Notes: generated by a model from the sequence alone, not told the origin. Positions 16,326 through 24,344 are shown, counted from the first letter of the stretch. The stretch: DNA of 32,211 bases from Gp6-AA40 sp036742665 (GCA_036742665.1 DAINQP010000036.1:1-32211); one strand, 5' to 3'. Numbers and translations: made by a program.

Positions 16326-16700
16326 ATGCACAATGACAGCTCGTTTCGCAATCTGAAGGTGTGGCAGCTCGCCATGGTACTGGTCGAAGACGTGTACCGC
16401 GTGACGACGGCGTTCCGCGTGCAAGAGCGATTCGGATTGACGTCGCAATTGCGACGTGCGGCGGTATCTGTCCCCTCAAACGTTGGCGAGGGCAAGCGCC
16501 GAAAGCGCCAAAAGGCGTTCGCGCATCATCTCGACATCGCGCTTGGATCACAAGGCGAGCTCGAGGTGCAACTCGAAATCGCAAAGCTGGTAGGGTTTCT
16601 GAGAGACAAGCACTACGCGCGCTTGCAGTCGCAGACCGAGGAGGTCGGTCGAATGTTGAACGGGCTCTTAAGTTCAATCCAGGATCAATTGGAATATTGA
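16326..16700 (+). CDS. Four-helix-bundle protein (S23/23S rRNA intervening-sequence protein family)
   Basis: 124 residues. FRNLKVWQLAMVLVEDVYRVT, FGLTSQLRRAAVSVPSNVGEGK and LDIALGSQGELEVQLEIAKLVGFL are the standard blocks of the TIGR02436 four-helix-bundle family, related to proteins encoded in 23S rRNA intervening sequences and to the Avd accessory protein of diversity-generating retroelements. No rRNA or reverse transcriptase is nearby, so this is an orphan member. The family is basic and thought to bind nucleic acid; the molecular role of orphan copies is unknown. The ATG at 16326 is preferred to a GTG at 16293 because it gives the usual length. The gene stands between inverted heptad arrays, and the right one starts directly after the stop codon. 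Confidence 0.88.
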   Translation: MHNDSSFRNLKVWQLAMVLVEDVYRVTTAFRVQERFGLTSQLRRAAVSVPSNVGEGKRRKRQKAFAHHLDIALGSQGELEVQLEIAKLVGFLRDKHYARLQSQTEEVGRMLNGLLSSIQDQLEY

Positions 16701-16735
16701 CCCCTACCGCCTACCAGCTACCAGCTACGAGCTAC
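16701..16735 (-). repeat. Heptad array, five copies of CAGCTAC, inverted relative to the left array
   Basis: Units from 16701: CCCCTAC, CGCCTAC, CAGCTAC, CAGCTAC, GAGCTAC. The consensus is the reverse complement of the unit at 16135-16183 (GTAGCTG/GGTAGCT). The array begins on the base after the TGA of the four-helix-bundle gene. Here too the copies nearest the gene are the most diverged. Confidence 0.8.
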
Positions 16736-16839
16736 ACGTGAGAACACACATGAGCCTGGTTGTGGACAGTCGATGTGTGTCACGCGTGTGGCAAGTGACA
16801 AATGCCTTGAATAACGTCACTCTGCACCGCCTTCTGATC

Positions 16840-16855
16840 TGGCACGGCGCTTGGA
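16840..16855 (+). promoter_or_regulatory. Candidate sigma-54 promoter of the glycine-zipper gene
   Basis: TGGCACG-GCGC-TTGGA has the -24 element and the spacing of the sigma-54 consensus TGGCACG-N4-TTGCA, but the -12 GC reads GG. A start near 16866 would give a 40-nt leader containing the strong ribosome site AAAGGAGA. The mismatch is at a key base, so this is only a candidate. No convincing sigma-70 promoter was seen in 16736-16905. Confidence 0.3.
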
Positions 16856-16905
16856 GAATTGTTGTGCACAGCCCGAGACGGGCACTGTGACAAAGGAGAC
16901 GAGCC

Positions 16906-17316
16906 ATGAAACGGATCGCCGCAGCAGCAGCAACGCTGGTTTTGGGCGTGACGATGTGCACCGCGAGCGCGCAGGCACAGGAGCGGGAGCGCTACACCAC
17001 CGCGCTGCGGCCGATCGCAGCGCCTTCGAACGCAGCCCGCAATGAGCGAGGGGCGCCCTGGCAAAACTCTCGCGCGTCGGATCGCGGGATTGCTCGCTCG
17101 CAGCGCGAGAGAGTCTACGACCGCGAGCGCGACGGAGCCTACGAGAACGATCGGCGCGACGATCAGTCGTGGGGCGAGAGCGCGATGATCGTTGGCGGAA
17201 CCGCCGCAGCCGGCGCGGGTGTCGGCGGCCTCATTGGCGGCACGAAGGGCGCGCTGATTGGCGCGGCGATTGGCGGCGGCGGCGCGGCGATCTACGAAGG
17301 CACTCGCCGACGCTAA
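16906..17316 (+). CDS. Exported glycine-zipper protein
   Basis: 136 residues with AAAGGAGA before the ATG. A Sec signal peptide (MKRIAAAAATLVLGVTMCTA then SAQAQ) is followed by about 60 polar residues rich in Arg, Asp and Glu (RERVYDRERDGAYENDRRDD). The C-terminus holds a glycine-zipper segment, GTAAAGAGVGGLIGG then GALIGAAIGGGGAAIYEG, with repeated GxxxG spacing that favours packing in or on a membrane. Such proteins sit in the periplasm or outer membrane, and some act in stress response; no function can be fixed here. It is convergent with the sugar dehydrogenase gene, with a hairpin repeat between them. Confidence 0.82.
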   Translation: MKRIAAAAATLVLGVTMCTASAQAQERERYTTALRPIAAPSNAARNERGAPWQNSRASDRGIARSQRERVYDRERDGAYENDRRDDQSWGESAMIVGGTAAAGAGVGGLIGGTKGALIGAAIGGGGAAIYEGTRRR

Positions 17317-17330
17317 CGCGGGAGTATGGC

Positions 17331-17374
17331 GTAGGGGCCTCGCCGGAGCTTTGGCGAAGGCGGGTCGCCCCTAC
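17331..17374. repeat. GTAG-type hairpin repeat at a convergent junction
   Basis: GTAGGGGC (17331-17338) pairs with GCCCCTAC (17367-17374), and TCGCC/GGCGA can form an inner stem. The element lies between the glycine-zipper stop (17316) and the sugar dehydrogenase stop. The dehydrogenase TAG (17373-17371) is the TAG of the right GTAG end. A two-way terminator role is plausible. Confidence 0.6.
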
Positions 17375-18501
17375 GAAGCCGGCACGATTCTCAGCACCCG
17401 ATCGTCGCTCGACGTCGGCGTGCCCCGTCCATCTCGATTATTCGTGCAGAAATACAAATAGCCATCCGGACCAGAAACAACGTCGCGAAGACGGCCGAAG
17501 GTGTCTTCGAGCAGTCGCTCCTGGGTAGTGACGCGTCGCGTCGACGTGTCTACAGTCAACCGTAGAAGATGCGTGCCGCGGAGCGTCGCGACGAAGAAGT
17601 TGTTGGCAAACAGCGGCAGGCGTTGTCCTCGATAGAACGAAGCCCCCGACGGCGCGATCGACGGGTTGTAGAAGGTCACCGGCGCCTCCATTCCGGACAT
17701 GGTTGCGGCACCCTCGATACGTGGCCACCCGAAGTTCAGCCCCGCGCGAATCACGTTCACTTCATCGTTGCCGTTGTTACCGTGTTCGGCTTCCCACAGG
17801 TCGCCGGTCGTGGGATGCCAGTCGAATCCTTGCGGATTGCGATGCCCGTAGGTGTAGACCGGAGACGAGAAACGATTGTCGTGCGGCACAGTACCGTCAC
17901 GATTCAGTCGAAGGAGTTTTCCGGCCAGCGAGGCGACGTCCTGGGCATTGTTTGCGTCGGCGGCATCGCCGGCGCTCGCATAGAGCAGGCCATCCGGTCC
18001 GAAACGTAGCCGGCCGCCATCGTGAATCTGCGCCGCCGCAATGTTGTCGAGCAGCACGACGCGTTCGCCGAGCCGCGAGTTCACTTCACGATAGCGCACG
18101 ATACGATTGACCGCGCCGCCCCCCATCGACGCTGAGTAGTAGAGATAGACGAACCGATTCTGCGCAAACTCCGGATCGAGCGCGAGTCCGAGAAGGCCGG
18201 CTTCGCCCTGCGCGTAGACGCCGTCGAGCGTCAGCGCCAGTTCGGAGGAGCCCCCCAATGTCACGATGCGCACGCGGCCCGGTCGTTCGGTGATGAACAG
18301 TCGGCCATCGGGTGCGAAGTTCATCGACCACGGAATCTCGAGACCAGTGAGTACCGTTTCGACGCGGAACCGCACGCCATCACGTGTGGTGAAGACCTCG
18401 CCGGTCTGAGGCGTGGTGGGGTTGTCCTTGGGACAGGCCGTCTGCATCGTCTGCGTGGCGAGCACGACGGCCAGCATTCCTGCGCTTGCGGCATGCCACA
18501 T
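17371..18501 (-). CDS. PQQ-dependent sugar dehydrogenase (GSDH/aldose sugar dehydrogenase family)
   Basis: 376 residues. The N-terminus is hydrophobic and ends in MQTAC (Cys23), so the protein is probably a lipoprotein facing the periplasm. Family blocks in order are TGLEIPWSMNFAPDGRLFIT, ERPGRVRI, GEAGLLGLALDPEFAQN, HDGGRLRFGPDGLLYASAGD (with the active-site His), YTYGHRNPQGFDWHP, LWEAEHGNNGNDEVNVI and GLNFGWPRIEG. These are the six-bladed propeller motifs of soluble glucose/aldose dehydrogenases, which oxidise sugars to lactones using PQQ and calcium. The PQQ synthesis genes are not in the window. It is the last gene of a unit with the kinase and the outer-membrane protein (gap of 4 bp to the latter). 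Confidence 0.9.
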   Translation of the reverse strand: MWHAASAGMLAVVLATQTMQTACPKDNPTTPQTGEVFTTRDGVRFRVETVLTGLEIPWSMNFAPDGRLFITERPGRVRIVTLGGSSELALTLDGVYAQGEAGLLGLALDPEFAQNRFVYLYYSASMGGGAVNRIVRYREVNSRLGERVVLLDNIAAAQIHDGGRLRFGPDGLLYASAGDAADANNAQDVASLAGKLLRLNRDGTVPHDNRFSSPVYTYGHRNPQGFDWHPTTGDLWEAEHGNNGNDEVNVIRAGLNFGWPRIEGAATMSGMEAPVTFYNPSIAPSGASFYRGQRLPLFANNFFVATLRGTHLLRLTVDTSTRRVTTQERLLEDTFGRLRDVVSGPDGYLYFCTNNRDGRGTPTSSDDRVLRIVPAS

Positions 18502-18505
18502 GGCT

Positions 18506-19831
18506 CTAGAACGCGTACTCGACGCCGACCAGCGGCGAGATCTTGTCGCGCAGTCCTGGCGAATTCAGACGAACCAGAAGATTCAGATCGATCAGCAACC
18601 GGCCGAAGACATTGACCTTCAATCCCGCAGCGGCGCTGATCTCGTTGAACGACCCCGACGTGAAAGTAATGTTCTGGAATACCGAGTGACCATCGAGCGC
18701 ATGAAATTCTTCGAGGCGGAGCCGAGGCGAGTCGATGATGTAGCGGCCGATCAGGTCCACGGCCGCGGTGACGCGCGGATGCACTTCGATCACCGCGCCA
18801 GCCGAATATGTCGCCAGATCAGGAAGATCCGCGGATTCGCCGCTTCCCGGTTCGCCGCCGAGAATGCTGTCTCCGTTCCATTGATACCCGGCGTTCAGAT
18901 GCGGCGACAACGCTCCGAAATTTCCCGACCAGGCGACGAACGGGCTGACGCCCGGCGCGCCAGTGCCCAACAGGTTGCGCTCGTCCCCCGTCGGCAGACG
19001 AAGATCGACGCCCAGCGCCACGCCTTGATTGGACGCTTTCTTTACTGTCTGTTTCAGGCGAACGGTCACGTCGCCGGGTCCCGACGCGTGGCCGAACGCG
19101 GTGAATCGCCGCCGTGCGCCGATATCATCCTCGAGCGAGCGGAAAAAGTGCGTTTCGGGATTCGTCGTGCCGAGGCGCTGAACTGTCGAATCAGACGTCA
19201 CCACGAGATCGGCAGCGACAACGGGGAGCGCAATGGACACATCGAGCCGGTTGGTGACGCCGTAGCTGATGAAGACTGAAGAGCGACTGACTTCAGCCTC
19301 GATCGAGTTGACGGTCGTGACGACGTCTTCGCGGCCGCCGAGCAACTGCGCATCGTCGTGCGTGAAGACGGCTGGGACATTGCTCAGATCCACGCCTTCA
19401 ATCGAGTCGAATGAGAGCCGCTGATAGGCGAAGCCGATCGAGACACGCCGTGCGCCGATCGTCTCGAAGCGTTCCGAGAGAATCGGTCCGAAACTCGTGG
19501 TGGTGCGTTGGAACACGCCGAGACCGGGATCGAATTCGAAGGTGAAGCCTGACGCTGGTGGTGGCAGCGGCAGCGACACGATCTGGCTGGTCAGCGCGGT
19601 CCCGAACTGCGAGAACTCACTCTCGAAGCCGCTGTTGAAGTGACTCGAGTGGGTGGCGCCGCTTGGCAACGGTACGTTGCTATTTACGACCAGGCCAGCC
19701 GGGCCATAGAGATCCTTGAAAATTCGCCAGAGCTCGGTTACCTGCACAGCCACATTGATTGGCTCCTGCGCGGATGCCGGCACAGCCGTTCCACATAACG
19801 CTAGTAATACGCCTACGATCGCGACGCGCAT
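18506..19831 (-). CDS. Outer-membrane beta-barrel protein (MetA-pathway/transporter-like)
   Basis: 441 residues with a strong ribosome site (GGAGGAA before the ATG at 19831) and a Sec signal ending VPASAQE. After this the sequence alternates short amphipathic strands with polar loops: RVSIGFAYQRLSF, SSVFISYGVTNRLDVSIALPV, DVTVRLKQTV, VALGVDLRLPTGDERN, ALSPHLNAGYQW, YSAGAVIEVHPRVTAAVDL and RLLIDLNLLVRL. It ends in GVEYAF, with the C-terminal Phe used by the barrel assembly machinery. The pattern fits the 'MetA pathway of phenol degradation' group of putative outer-membrane transporters. The substrate is unknown. The kinase gene is 14 bp upstream and the sugar dehydrogenase 4 bp downstream, so the three are likely co-transcribed. 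Confidence 0.82.
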   Translation of the reverse strand: MRVAIVGVLLALCGTAVPASAQEPINVAVQVTELWRIFKDLYGPAGLVVNSNVPLPSGATHSSHFNSGFESEFSQFGTALTSQIVSLPLPPPASGFTFEFDPGLGVFQRTTTSFGPILSERFETIGARRVSIGFAYQRLSFDSIEGVDLSNVPAVFTHDDAQLLGGREDVVTTVNSIEAEVSRSSVFISYGVTNRLDVSIALPVVAADLVVTSDSTVQRLGTTNPETHFFRSLEDDIGARRRFTAFGHASGPGDVTVRLKQTVKKASNQGVALGVDLRLPTGDERNLLGTGAPGVSPFVAWSGNFGALSPHLNAGYQWNGDSILGGEPGSGESADLPDLATYSAGAVIEVHPRVTAAVDLIGRYIIDSPRLRLEEFHALDGHSVFQNITFTSGSFNEISAAAGLKVNVFGRLLIDLNLLVRLNSPGLRDKISPLVGVEYAF

Positions 19832-19845
19832 CGTTCCTCCACGGA

Positions 19846-21711
19846 CTAACGGATGTCGGTGATGATCCAGCCGCCCGCTGCCTTGTCCATACGCAACGTC
19901 TGACGGCTCGAAGCGGTCTGGCGGCGACCGCCGTTCATGATTGTGTCGCGGCGCTGAATGCGGACCGTGGCGGTACGACCCTCGATCCGAAGGTCTTCCA
20001 CGACGATGTCCACCTGCTGCGAGTCAACCTGACTGAAGCTCGTACGTAGCCGATTCTCTTCAGCCGCTGATAGTCCTGGCCGCACCGAGCGGAAAAGATC
20101 GACGTTCTTCGTCTCGATCGCACGCTCGTAGGTGCGAATGACACCTCGCACCAGTGCATCATCCGATTCGACCGGAGAGGTTGGCGGGATTGTCGATGGC
20201 GACGTCGGCGCAGTGGCAGTCGCCCGCGGCGGTGGTTGTGTTGCGGGCGGTTCGGCTGCGGGAGTCGGCTGCGGTTGTGCCACGGGTGGCGGTGTCGGGG
20301 CCGGATTTGCCTGCGGAGGCGTCGGCGCCTCCGTCGTCTGCGGCGGTGGTGGCGATGCCGGACTCGCAGATGGTGTTGGCGTCGTAGTCGTGACCGCGGG
20401 CGCAGGAGGATTCGACGGCGATCGCTGCGGTATTGGCGGCACACCGGGCTGCGATGTCTGCGGGCGTGGTTCCGTCGTCGGCCGCGCTGGTTGTGGCTGC
20501 GGTGTTGGACGTGTATTGGTCGTCGATTCCGGCGGTTTCGCTGTGATTGGCGGCGGCCCGAGTTCTGGCGGCGTGACCGTCGGCGCCGGCAGCGAAGGGC
20601 TGGGTTGTACCGGCGGTGCGACCGGCGTTTGCGCCGGAGCCGGGGCGACAGCCACACGCGACGCCGTATCCGACCAGAGATTGAAGCCCGCGTAGGCGAG
20701 CGCAATCACCACCACTGCGCCGATGCCTAGCCAGATAGACGCTCGGCTTCGTGCCGGCGCAGCTTCGGTCGCCGATGTGGTCGAGCGCCGCTCGGCAGCG
20801 GGAGTGACCTGCGTGCGCGTGGCGGCGGCGAGCGAGCCGGATTCGAGATCGCGCCGGATGCGCTTGAGCTCTGCCTCGAGGTCCGACGCGTGCTGATGGC
20901 GAAGCTCACGGTCCTTTTCGAGGGCGGTGACGATCAGCGACTCGAGACGTGGCGGGATCAACGGGTTGATGTGTGTAATCGGGTGCGGCGTGCGGTTCAG
21001 AATCGAATCGAAGACGATCGCCTGCGTACTGCCGCCGAACGCTTGAATGCCCGTCGCCATCTCATAGAGCACGACGCCGAGCGAGAAAAGGTCGGTGCGT
21101 GTGTCGACCTCCTCACCCCTCGCTTGCTCGGGCGACATGTATGACACCGTCCCCAGCGCTGACCCCGGCATGGTCAGATCGCGATGGGTGCTCGCACTGA
21201 GCGCGCGCGTGGCGGCGCCGCTCGAGAGCGGCCCCGACGACTGCGCAAGCTTCGCGAGACCGAAGTCGAGAATCTTCGTGCGGTTCTTGTCGCCGATGAA
21301 GATGTTCGATGGCTTGATGTCGCGATGGATGATCCCCTGCGCATGCGCCGCGTCGAGCGCATCGGCCAGCTGGATGGCAATGTCGAGCAGGTCTGAGACT
21401 TTCAGCGGTCCCCGGTTGATCCGATCGCGAAGGCTCTCGCCCCTGAGCGCCTCCATCACGATGTACGGAGTACCTTCGTCGTCGCCGATGTCGTAGATGG
21501 CGCAGATACCGGGGTGACTCAGCGAGCTGGCAGCTCGTGCCTCGACACGGAATCGCTCGAGAGCCTGATGGCTGGCCGCCGACTCAGGCGGAAGGAACTT
21601 GAGAGCGACCTGCCGCCCCAGCCGCTCGTCTTCGGCGAGATACACCACTCCCATTCCGCCCGAACCAAGGGCACTGAGCACCCGGTAGTGAGAAACGGCG
21701 CGGCCGATCAT
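19846..21711 (-). CDS. Membrane Ser/Thr protein kinase with proline-rich linker and NTF2-like sensor domain
   Basis: 621 residues. The Hanks-type kinase domain spans ~8-285: glycine loop LGSGGMGVVY, Lys38 in VALK, Glu57 in the C helix, HRDIKPSN (catalytic Asp131), DFGLA (149-153), GTVSYMSPEQARG and TDLFSLGVVLYEM. All catalytic residues are present. One membrane segment lies at ~325-346 (ASIWLGIGAVVVIALAYAGF). It is followed by ~170 residues rich in Pro, Thr and Ala and then a ~100-residue domain (VRGVIRTYERAIETKNVDLF ... GGWIITDIR) that looks like an NTF2/SnoaL-type fold. The tail should be periplasmic and act as spacer plus sensor. The linker may reach through peptidoglycan. GGAG lies about 10 nt before the ATG. 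Confidence 0.92.
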   Translation of the reverse strand: MIGRAVSHYRVLSALGSGGMGVVYLAEDERLGRQVALKFLPPESAASHQALERFRVEARAASSLSHPGICAIYDIGDDEGTPYIVMEALRGESLRDRINRGPLKVSDLLDIAIQLADALDAAHAQGIIHRDIKPSNIFIGDKNRTKILDFGLAKLAQSSGPLSSGAATRALSASTHRDLTMPGSALGTVSYMSPEQARGEEVDTRTDLFSLGVVLYEMATGIQAFGGSTQAIVFDSILNRTPHPITHINPLIPPRLESLIVTALEKDRELRHQHASDLEAELKRIRRDLESGSLAAATRTQVTPAAERRSTTSATEAAPARSRASIWLGIGAVVVIALAYAGFNLWSDTASRVAVAPAPAQTPVAPPVQPSPSLPAPTVTPPELGPPPITAKPPESTTNTRPTPQPQPARPTTEPRPQTSQPGVPPIPQRSPSNPPAPAVTTTTPTPSASPASPPPPQTTEAPTPPQANPAPTPPPVAQPQPTPAAEPPATQPPPRATATAPTSPSTIPPTSPVESDDALVRGVIRTYERAIETKNVDLFRSVRPGLSAAEENRLRTSFSQVDSQQVDIVVEDLRIEGRTATVRIQRRDTIMNGGRRQTASSRQTLRMDKAAGGWIITDIR

Positions 21712-21774
21712 TCAGCTGCGCTCCGGGGGGACGTACCGTACATGACGTGCAGCGATTGAGAATGGCGCAAGTAC

Positions 21775-21788
21775 TTGACCCCTGTCAA
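21775..21788 (-). promoter_or_regulatory. Inverted repeat TTGAC-N4-GTCAA upstream of the kinase gene
   Basis: TTGACCCCTGTCAA is a perfect 5-bp inverted repeat 64 bp before the kinase ATG. Read on the minus strand it includes TTGACA, a consensus -35 box, although no clear -10 follows at 17 bp. It may mark the kinase promoter, an operator, or both. The rest of 21712-21830 holds no gene that I can see. Confidence 0.35.
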
Positions 21789-21830
21789 AACTGGGGAATG
21801 TCCCTAGTCAGCGAGCCGAAGAGCGTGGCG

Positions 21831-23141
21831 CTACAGCCGCGCTTCGGCCGCGGCGGCTTCGGCTTCGCCGGCGGCAACGTCCACCTTGCTCAAGACCACG
21901 GCGCCGAACACGAAGAATACGATCACGGAAAGAACGGCAGCGCGGCTCGAGCCGAACAGCGCAATTGATCCGGCAAATACCGCCGGTCCGGCAATGCCGG
22001 CAAATTTCTCGAACACGGCAAAGAATCCAAAGTACTCCGACGACTTGTGCTTGGGCACCATGCGCGCGAACAGCGAGCGGCTCAGCGCCTGGCTGCCGCC
22101 CTGAACGATCCCGACCAGGAATGCCAGTGCGAAGAAGTGCCACGTGGCCGTCATAAAGTAGCCGAGCACGCTGATGCATACATACACCGTCAGCGCAGCG
22201 AACAAGGCGGTCTTCGCACCGATACGGCCGGCCACCGCACCGAACGCAAACGAACACGGCACGCCTACGAACTGGACAACCACGAACGCCGCAATTTGCG
22301 CGTTCCGATCGATACCGATCTCGATGCCGTAAATCGACGACATCCTGATGATCGTCTGAATCCCGTCGTTGTACAGAAGGAACGCAACGAGCATGAGAAA
22401 TGCGTTTCGGCTGCGACGCAAATCCTGCAAGGTCGTCCACGCCGCGACGATGCCGCCGTGAATTTGTGAGGCAACACTGTCGCCCAAATCGTCGAGGCGC
22501 ACGGCTGGTTCCGGCACGCGCCGAAACAGTGGAATCGAAAAGACCAGCCACCAGATACCAACACTGACCAGCGACAGCTTCAATGCTGCGACGACATCGG
22601 GCAGACCGAACATCGACGGAAACAGAACCCACGCGAGATTCACGAGCAGCAGCACGCCGCCGCCGATGAAGCCGATGGCGAACCCAGCCGTCGAGACGCG
22701 GTCGAGCTCGTCTGGTCCGGCCAGATGCGGCAGTAGAGAGTCGTAGAAGACCAGCGTCGATGCGACGCCAATATTGGCGACGATAAACAGCGCGAGCGCA
22801 TAGAGCCATTCGCCCCGTCCGATAGTGCCCATCAACAGCGTCGCGACAACCCCAATCACGAGGAACACCGCCAGCATCCTCTTTTTCAGCGGACGGTGAT
22901 CGGCAATGGCACCAAGGACTGGTGCGATGAGGGCGACGATTGTTACAGCCAGGGTGGTGCCCCAGGCAAAACGTGACGTGGCGACCTCGGCCGGAAGTCC
23001 GGCTGCGGCGTATTCGCTGAAGAACGGCGGAAACACCGCCACGATGACCGTGGTCCAGAATGCGGAGTTCGCCCAGTCGTACATCGCCCAGGCGCGGAGC
23101 TCAGGCCGGCCCAACCCAAGACGCGCCAGGAGCCTGGTCAT
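21831..23141 (-). CDS. MFS transporter, UMF1/Atg22-like group
   Basis: 436 residues with about 12 membrane segments. The opening ELRAWAMYDWANSAFWTTVIV is the signature of the UMF1 (YxiO/Atg22-like) group of the major facilitator superfamily. Further typical parts are LIAPVLGAIADHRPLKKRMLA, FYDSLLPHLAGPDELDRVST, FLLYNDGIQTIIRMSSIYG and GIVQGGSQALSRSLFARMVP. Members have been linked to amino-acid export in yeast vacuoles, but bacterial substrates are not known. The ATG at 23141 is used; a GTG two codons upstream (23147) is possible. The gene starts a few bases after the stop of the AAA ATPase gene on the same strand and is probably co-transcribed with it. Confidence 0.9.
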   Translation of the reverse strand: MTRLLARLGLGRPELRAWAMYDWANSAFWTTVIVAVFPPFFSEYAAAGLPAEVATSRFAWGTTLAVTIVALIAPVLGAIADHRPLKKRMLAVFLVIGVVATLLMGTIGRGEWLYALALFIVANIGVASTLVFYDSLLPHLAGPDELDRVSTAGFAIGFIGGGVLLLVNLAWVLFPSMFGLPDVVAALKLSLVSVGIWWLVFSIPLFRRVPEPAVRLDDLGDSVASQIHGGIVAAWTTLQDLRRSRNAFLMLVAFLLYNDGIQTIIRMSSIYGIEIGIDRNAQIAAFVVVQFVGVPCSFAFGAVAGRIGAKTALFAALTVYVCISVLGYFMTATWHFFALAFLVGIVQGGSQALSRSLFARMVPKHKSSEYFGFFAVFEKFAGIAGPAVFAGSIALFGSSRAAVLSVIVFFVFGAVVLSKVDVAAGEAEAAAAEARL

Positions 23142-23148
23142 AGGCACA

Positions 23149-24294
23149 TTAAAAAGTCTTCCGCGCGACCCACTCCCGCAAGAGCGAGTCCACCACGACG
23201 TAGCGATTACCCTCGCGAAGGAGCAGGTCTTGTTTCGCGAGCGCAGTCAGCGAGGCCTGTATGCTCGACGGTCCGCCAAGTCGATGACGGGCTCGCGTGT
23301 CCGCCGAGAGCAGCTCACGTCCGTCCTGCAAGACCACGGCTCGCAGCACGCCGCGCTGAGCCAGGGTGAGTCGCTGCCAGACCGCCTCGAAAATCGTCTC
23401 CTGTTCGGCAAGCAGCCGAGCGAGCGTTGCATGCAGGTTGTCGAGTGTCGCCCGTCGTCCACTCGCGTTGCGAATGTCGTCCCAGGTCTCGTGCGCGAGC
23501 CGCTGGACGTCGTAGGGAAGGTTGCCTGCGAGATCGACTATCGCGGCGCCCAGCCCAGCTTCGGCACGAATCCCGCTCTTGCCGAATCGCGCCTCGATGA
23601 ACGTTGAAAACACGTCAGGCGGGATCTTGTCGAGACGCATGACCGGACCGGCCTTATAGAAGGGCCGCTTTGGTCCAATCATCTTCTCCATGAGGCTCGG
23701 CTCCGAACCCGCAAAGACATAGCCAACGGTGCGTTGATGCTGCGCGGCAGCTCGCAGCGCATGCTCGACGCTCCCGCCGTTGAACGCATCAATCGCCTGG
23801 AATTCGTCGAGTGCCACGATGACGGTGCGCTTCCGTTCAGTTGCGAGCTGACCTGGCAGGGCAAACACTTCATTCGCCAGCCTATTCACGTCACGTTCGC
23901 TCTGAACCATCGGAAAGGACACGGCGATCTTGCCCGACCCGGTGATTCCGGGCTCATACCGGACCTCGGGCCGCGTCGAGGTGATGACCGTCATGAGCCA
24001 GTTGCGCGCGCGCTCCCATCGTGTCTCCACACCGGCGAGCGCGCGAGCATATCCCTCGAGGAATGACAGGTACGAGCTGTAGCTGCTGACCGTGACTTCG
24101 ACCGCAAGCGCGCCGCGGCGGGTGGAAGTCCTCAGGGCCTGCCGGACCAGCGAGGATTTGCCGTACCGTCGGGGCGAGATGAGGAAGACTTTCTGGCCGG
24201 CGGACAGGTCCTCGACCAGACGCTCCAGCTCCGTCTCGCGATCGACAAACGCCTCAACGGGCACGACTTCGCCATAGACAAACGGGTTCTGCAC
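23149..24294 (-). CDS. AAA ATPase of the archaeal-type ATPase_2 group with C-terminal winged helix
   Basis: 381 residues starting with GTG. MQNPFVYGEVVPVEAFVDRE is the opening I know from bacterial and archaeal ATPase_2 proteins. Walker A is SPRRYGKSS (residues ~40-48), Walker B is TVIVALDEFQAID, and the sensor-1-like block is VGYVFAGSEPSLMEKM. The C-terminal ~90 residues (LTLAQRGVLRAVVLQDG ... SIQASLTALAKQDLLLREG) form a winged helix-turn-helix. Proteins of this kind often lie alone beside unrelated genes, and some are thought to be mobile or selfish; the role is not known. No ribosome site precedes the GTG. A 41-bp interrupted palindrome ends on the base before it, so self-regulation is likely. 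Confidence 0.85.
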   Translation of the reverse strand: MQNPFVYGEVVPVEAFVDRETELERLVEDLSAGQKVFLISPRRYGKSSLVRQALRTSTRRGALAVEVTVSSYSSYLSFLEGYARALAGVETRWERARNWLMTVITSTRPEVRYEPGITGSGKIAVSFPMVQSERDVNRLANEVFALPGQLATERKRTVIVALDEFQAIDAFNGGSVEHALRAAAQHQRTVGYVFAGSEPSLMEKMIGPKRPFYKAGPVMRLDKIPPDVFSTFIEARFGKSGIRAEAGLGAAIVDLAGNLPYDVQRLAHETWDDIRNASGRRATLDNLHATLARLLAEQETIFEAVWQRLTLAQRGVLRAVVLQDGRELLSADTRARHRLGGPSSIQASLTALAKQDLLLREGNRYVVVDSLLREWVARKTF

Positions 24295-24335
24295 GTTACG
24301 TTACTCAGCGTAATGACTACGCTGGGTAACGTAAC
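24295..24335. promoter_or_regulatory. Long interrupted palindrome touching the start codon of the AAA ATPase
   Basis: GTTACGTTACTCAGCGTA (24295-24312) and TACGCTGGGTAACGTAAC (24318-24335) are 18-bp arms with one mismatch around ATGAC. The outer part of each arm is a doubled GTTAC. On the minus strand the ATPase GTG (24294) follows directly. It may be an operator, an RNA hairpin controlling the start codon, or the end of a mobile unit. Confidence 0.75.
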
Positions 24336-24344
24336 ATACTGCGC

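Noticed and set aside
16326..16700. Avd accessory protein of a diversity-generating retroelement
   Set aside because: No reverse transcriptase, template repeat or variable repeat is visible on either side; the family match alone does not imply a retroelement.
20132..20695. Long plus-strand open frame encoding a Gly/Val/Ala-rich protein opposite the kinase linker
   Set aside because: It is the antisense reading of the proline- and threonine-rich linker; low-complexity GC-rich coding gives open antisense frames. No ribosome site or domain supports it.
21808..22809. Minus-strand frame of 333 codons within the MFS gene
   Set aside because: Arg/Cys-rich shadow in another frame of a clear 12-helix transporter.
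23149..24294. Defence ATPase with toxin or effector partner
   Set aside because: The only co-directional neighbour is an ordinary MFS transporter, and no nuclease or other effector domain is present.
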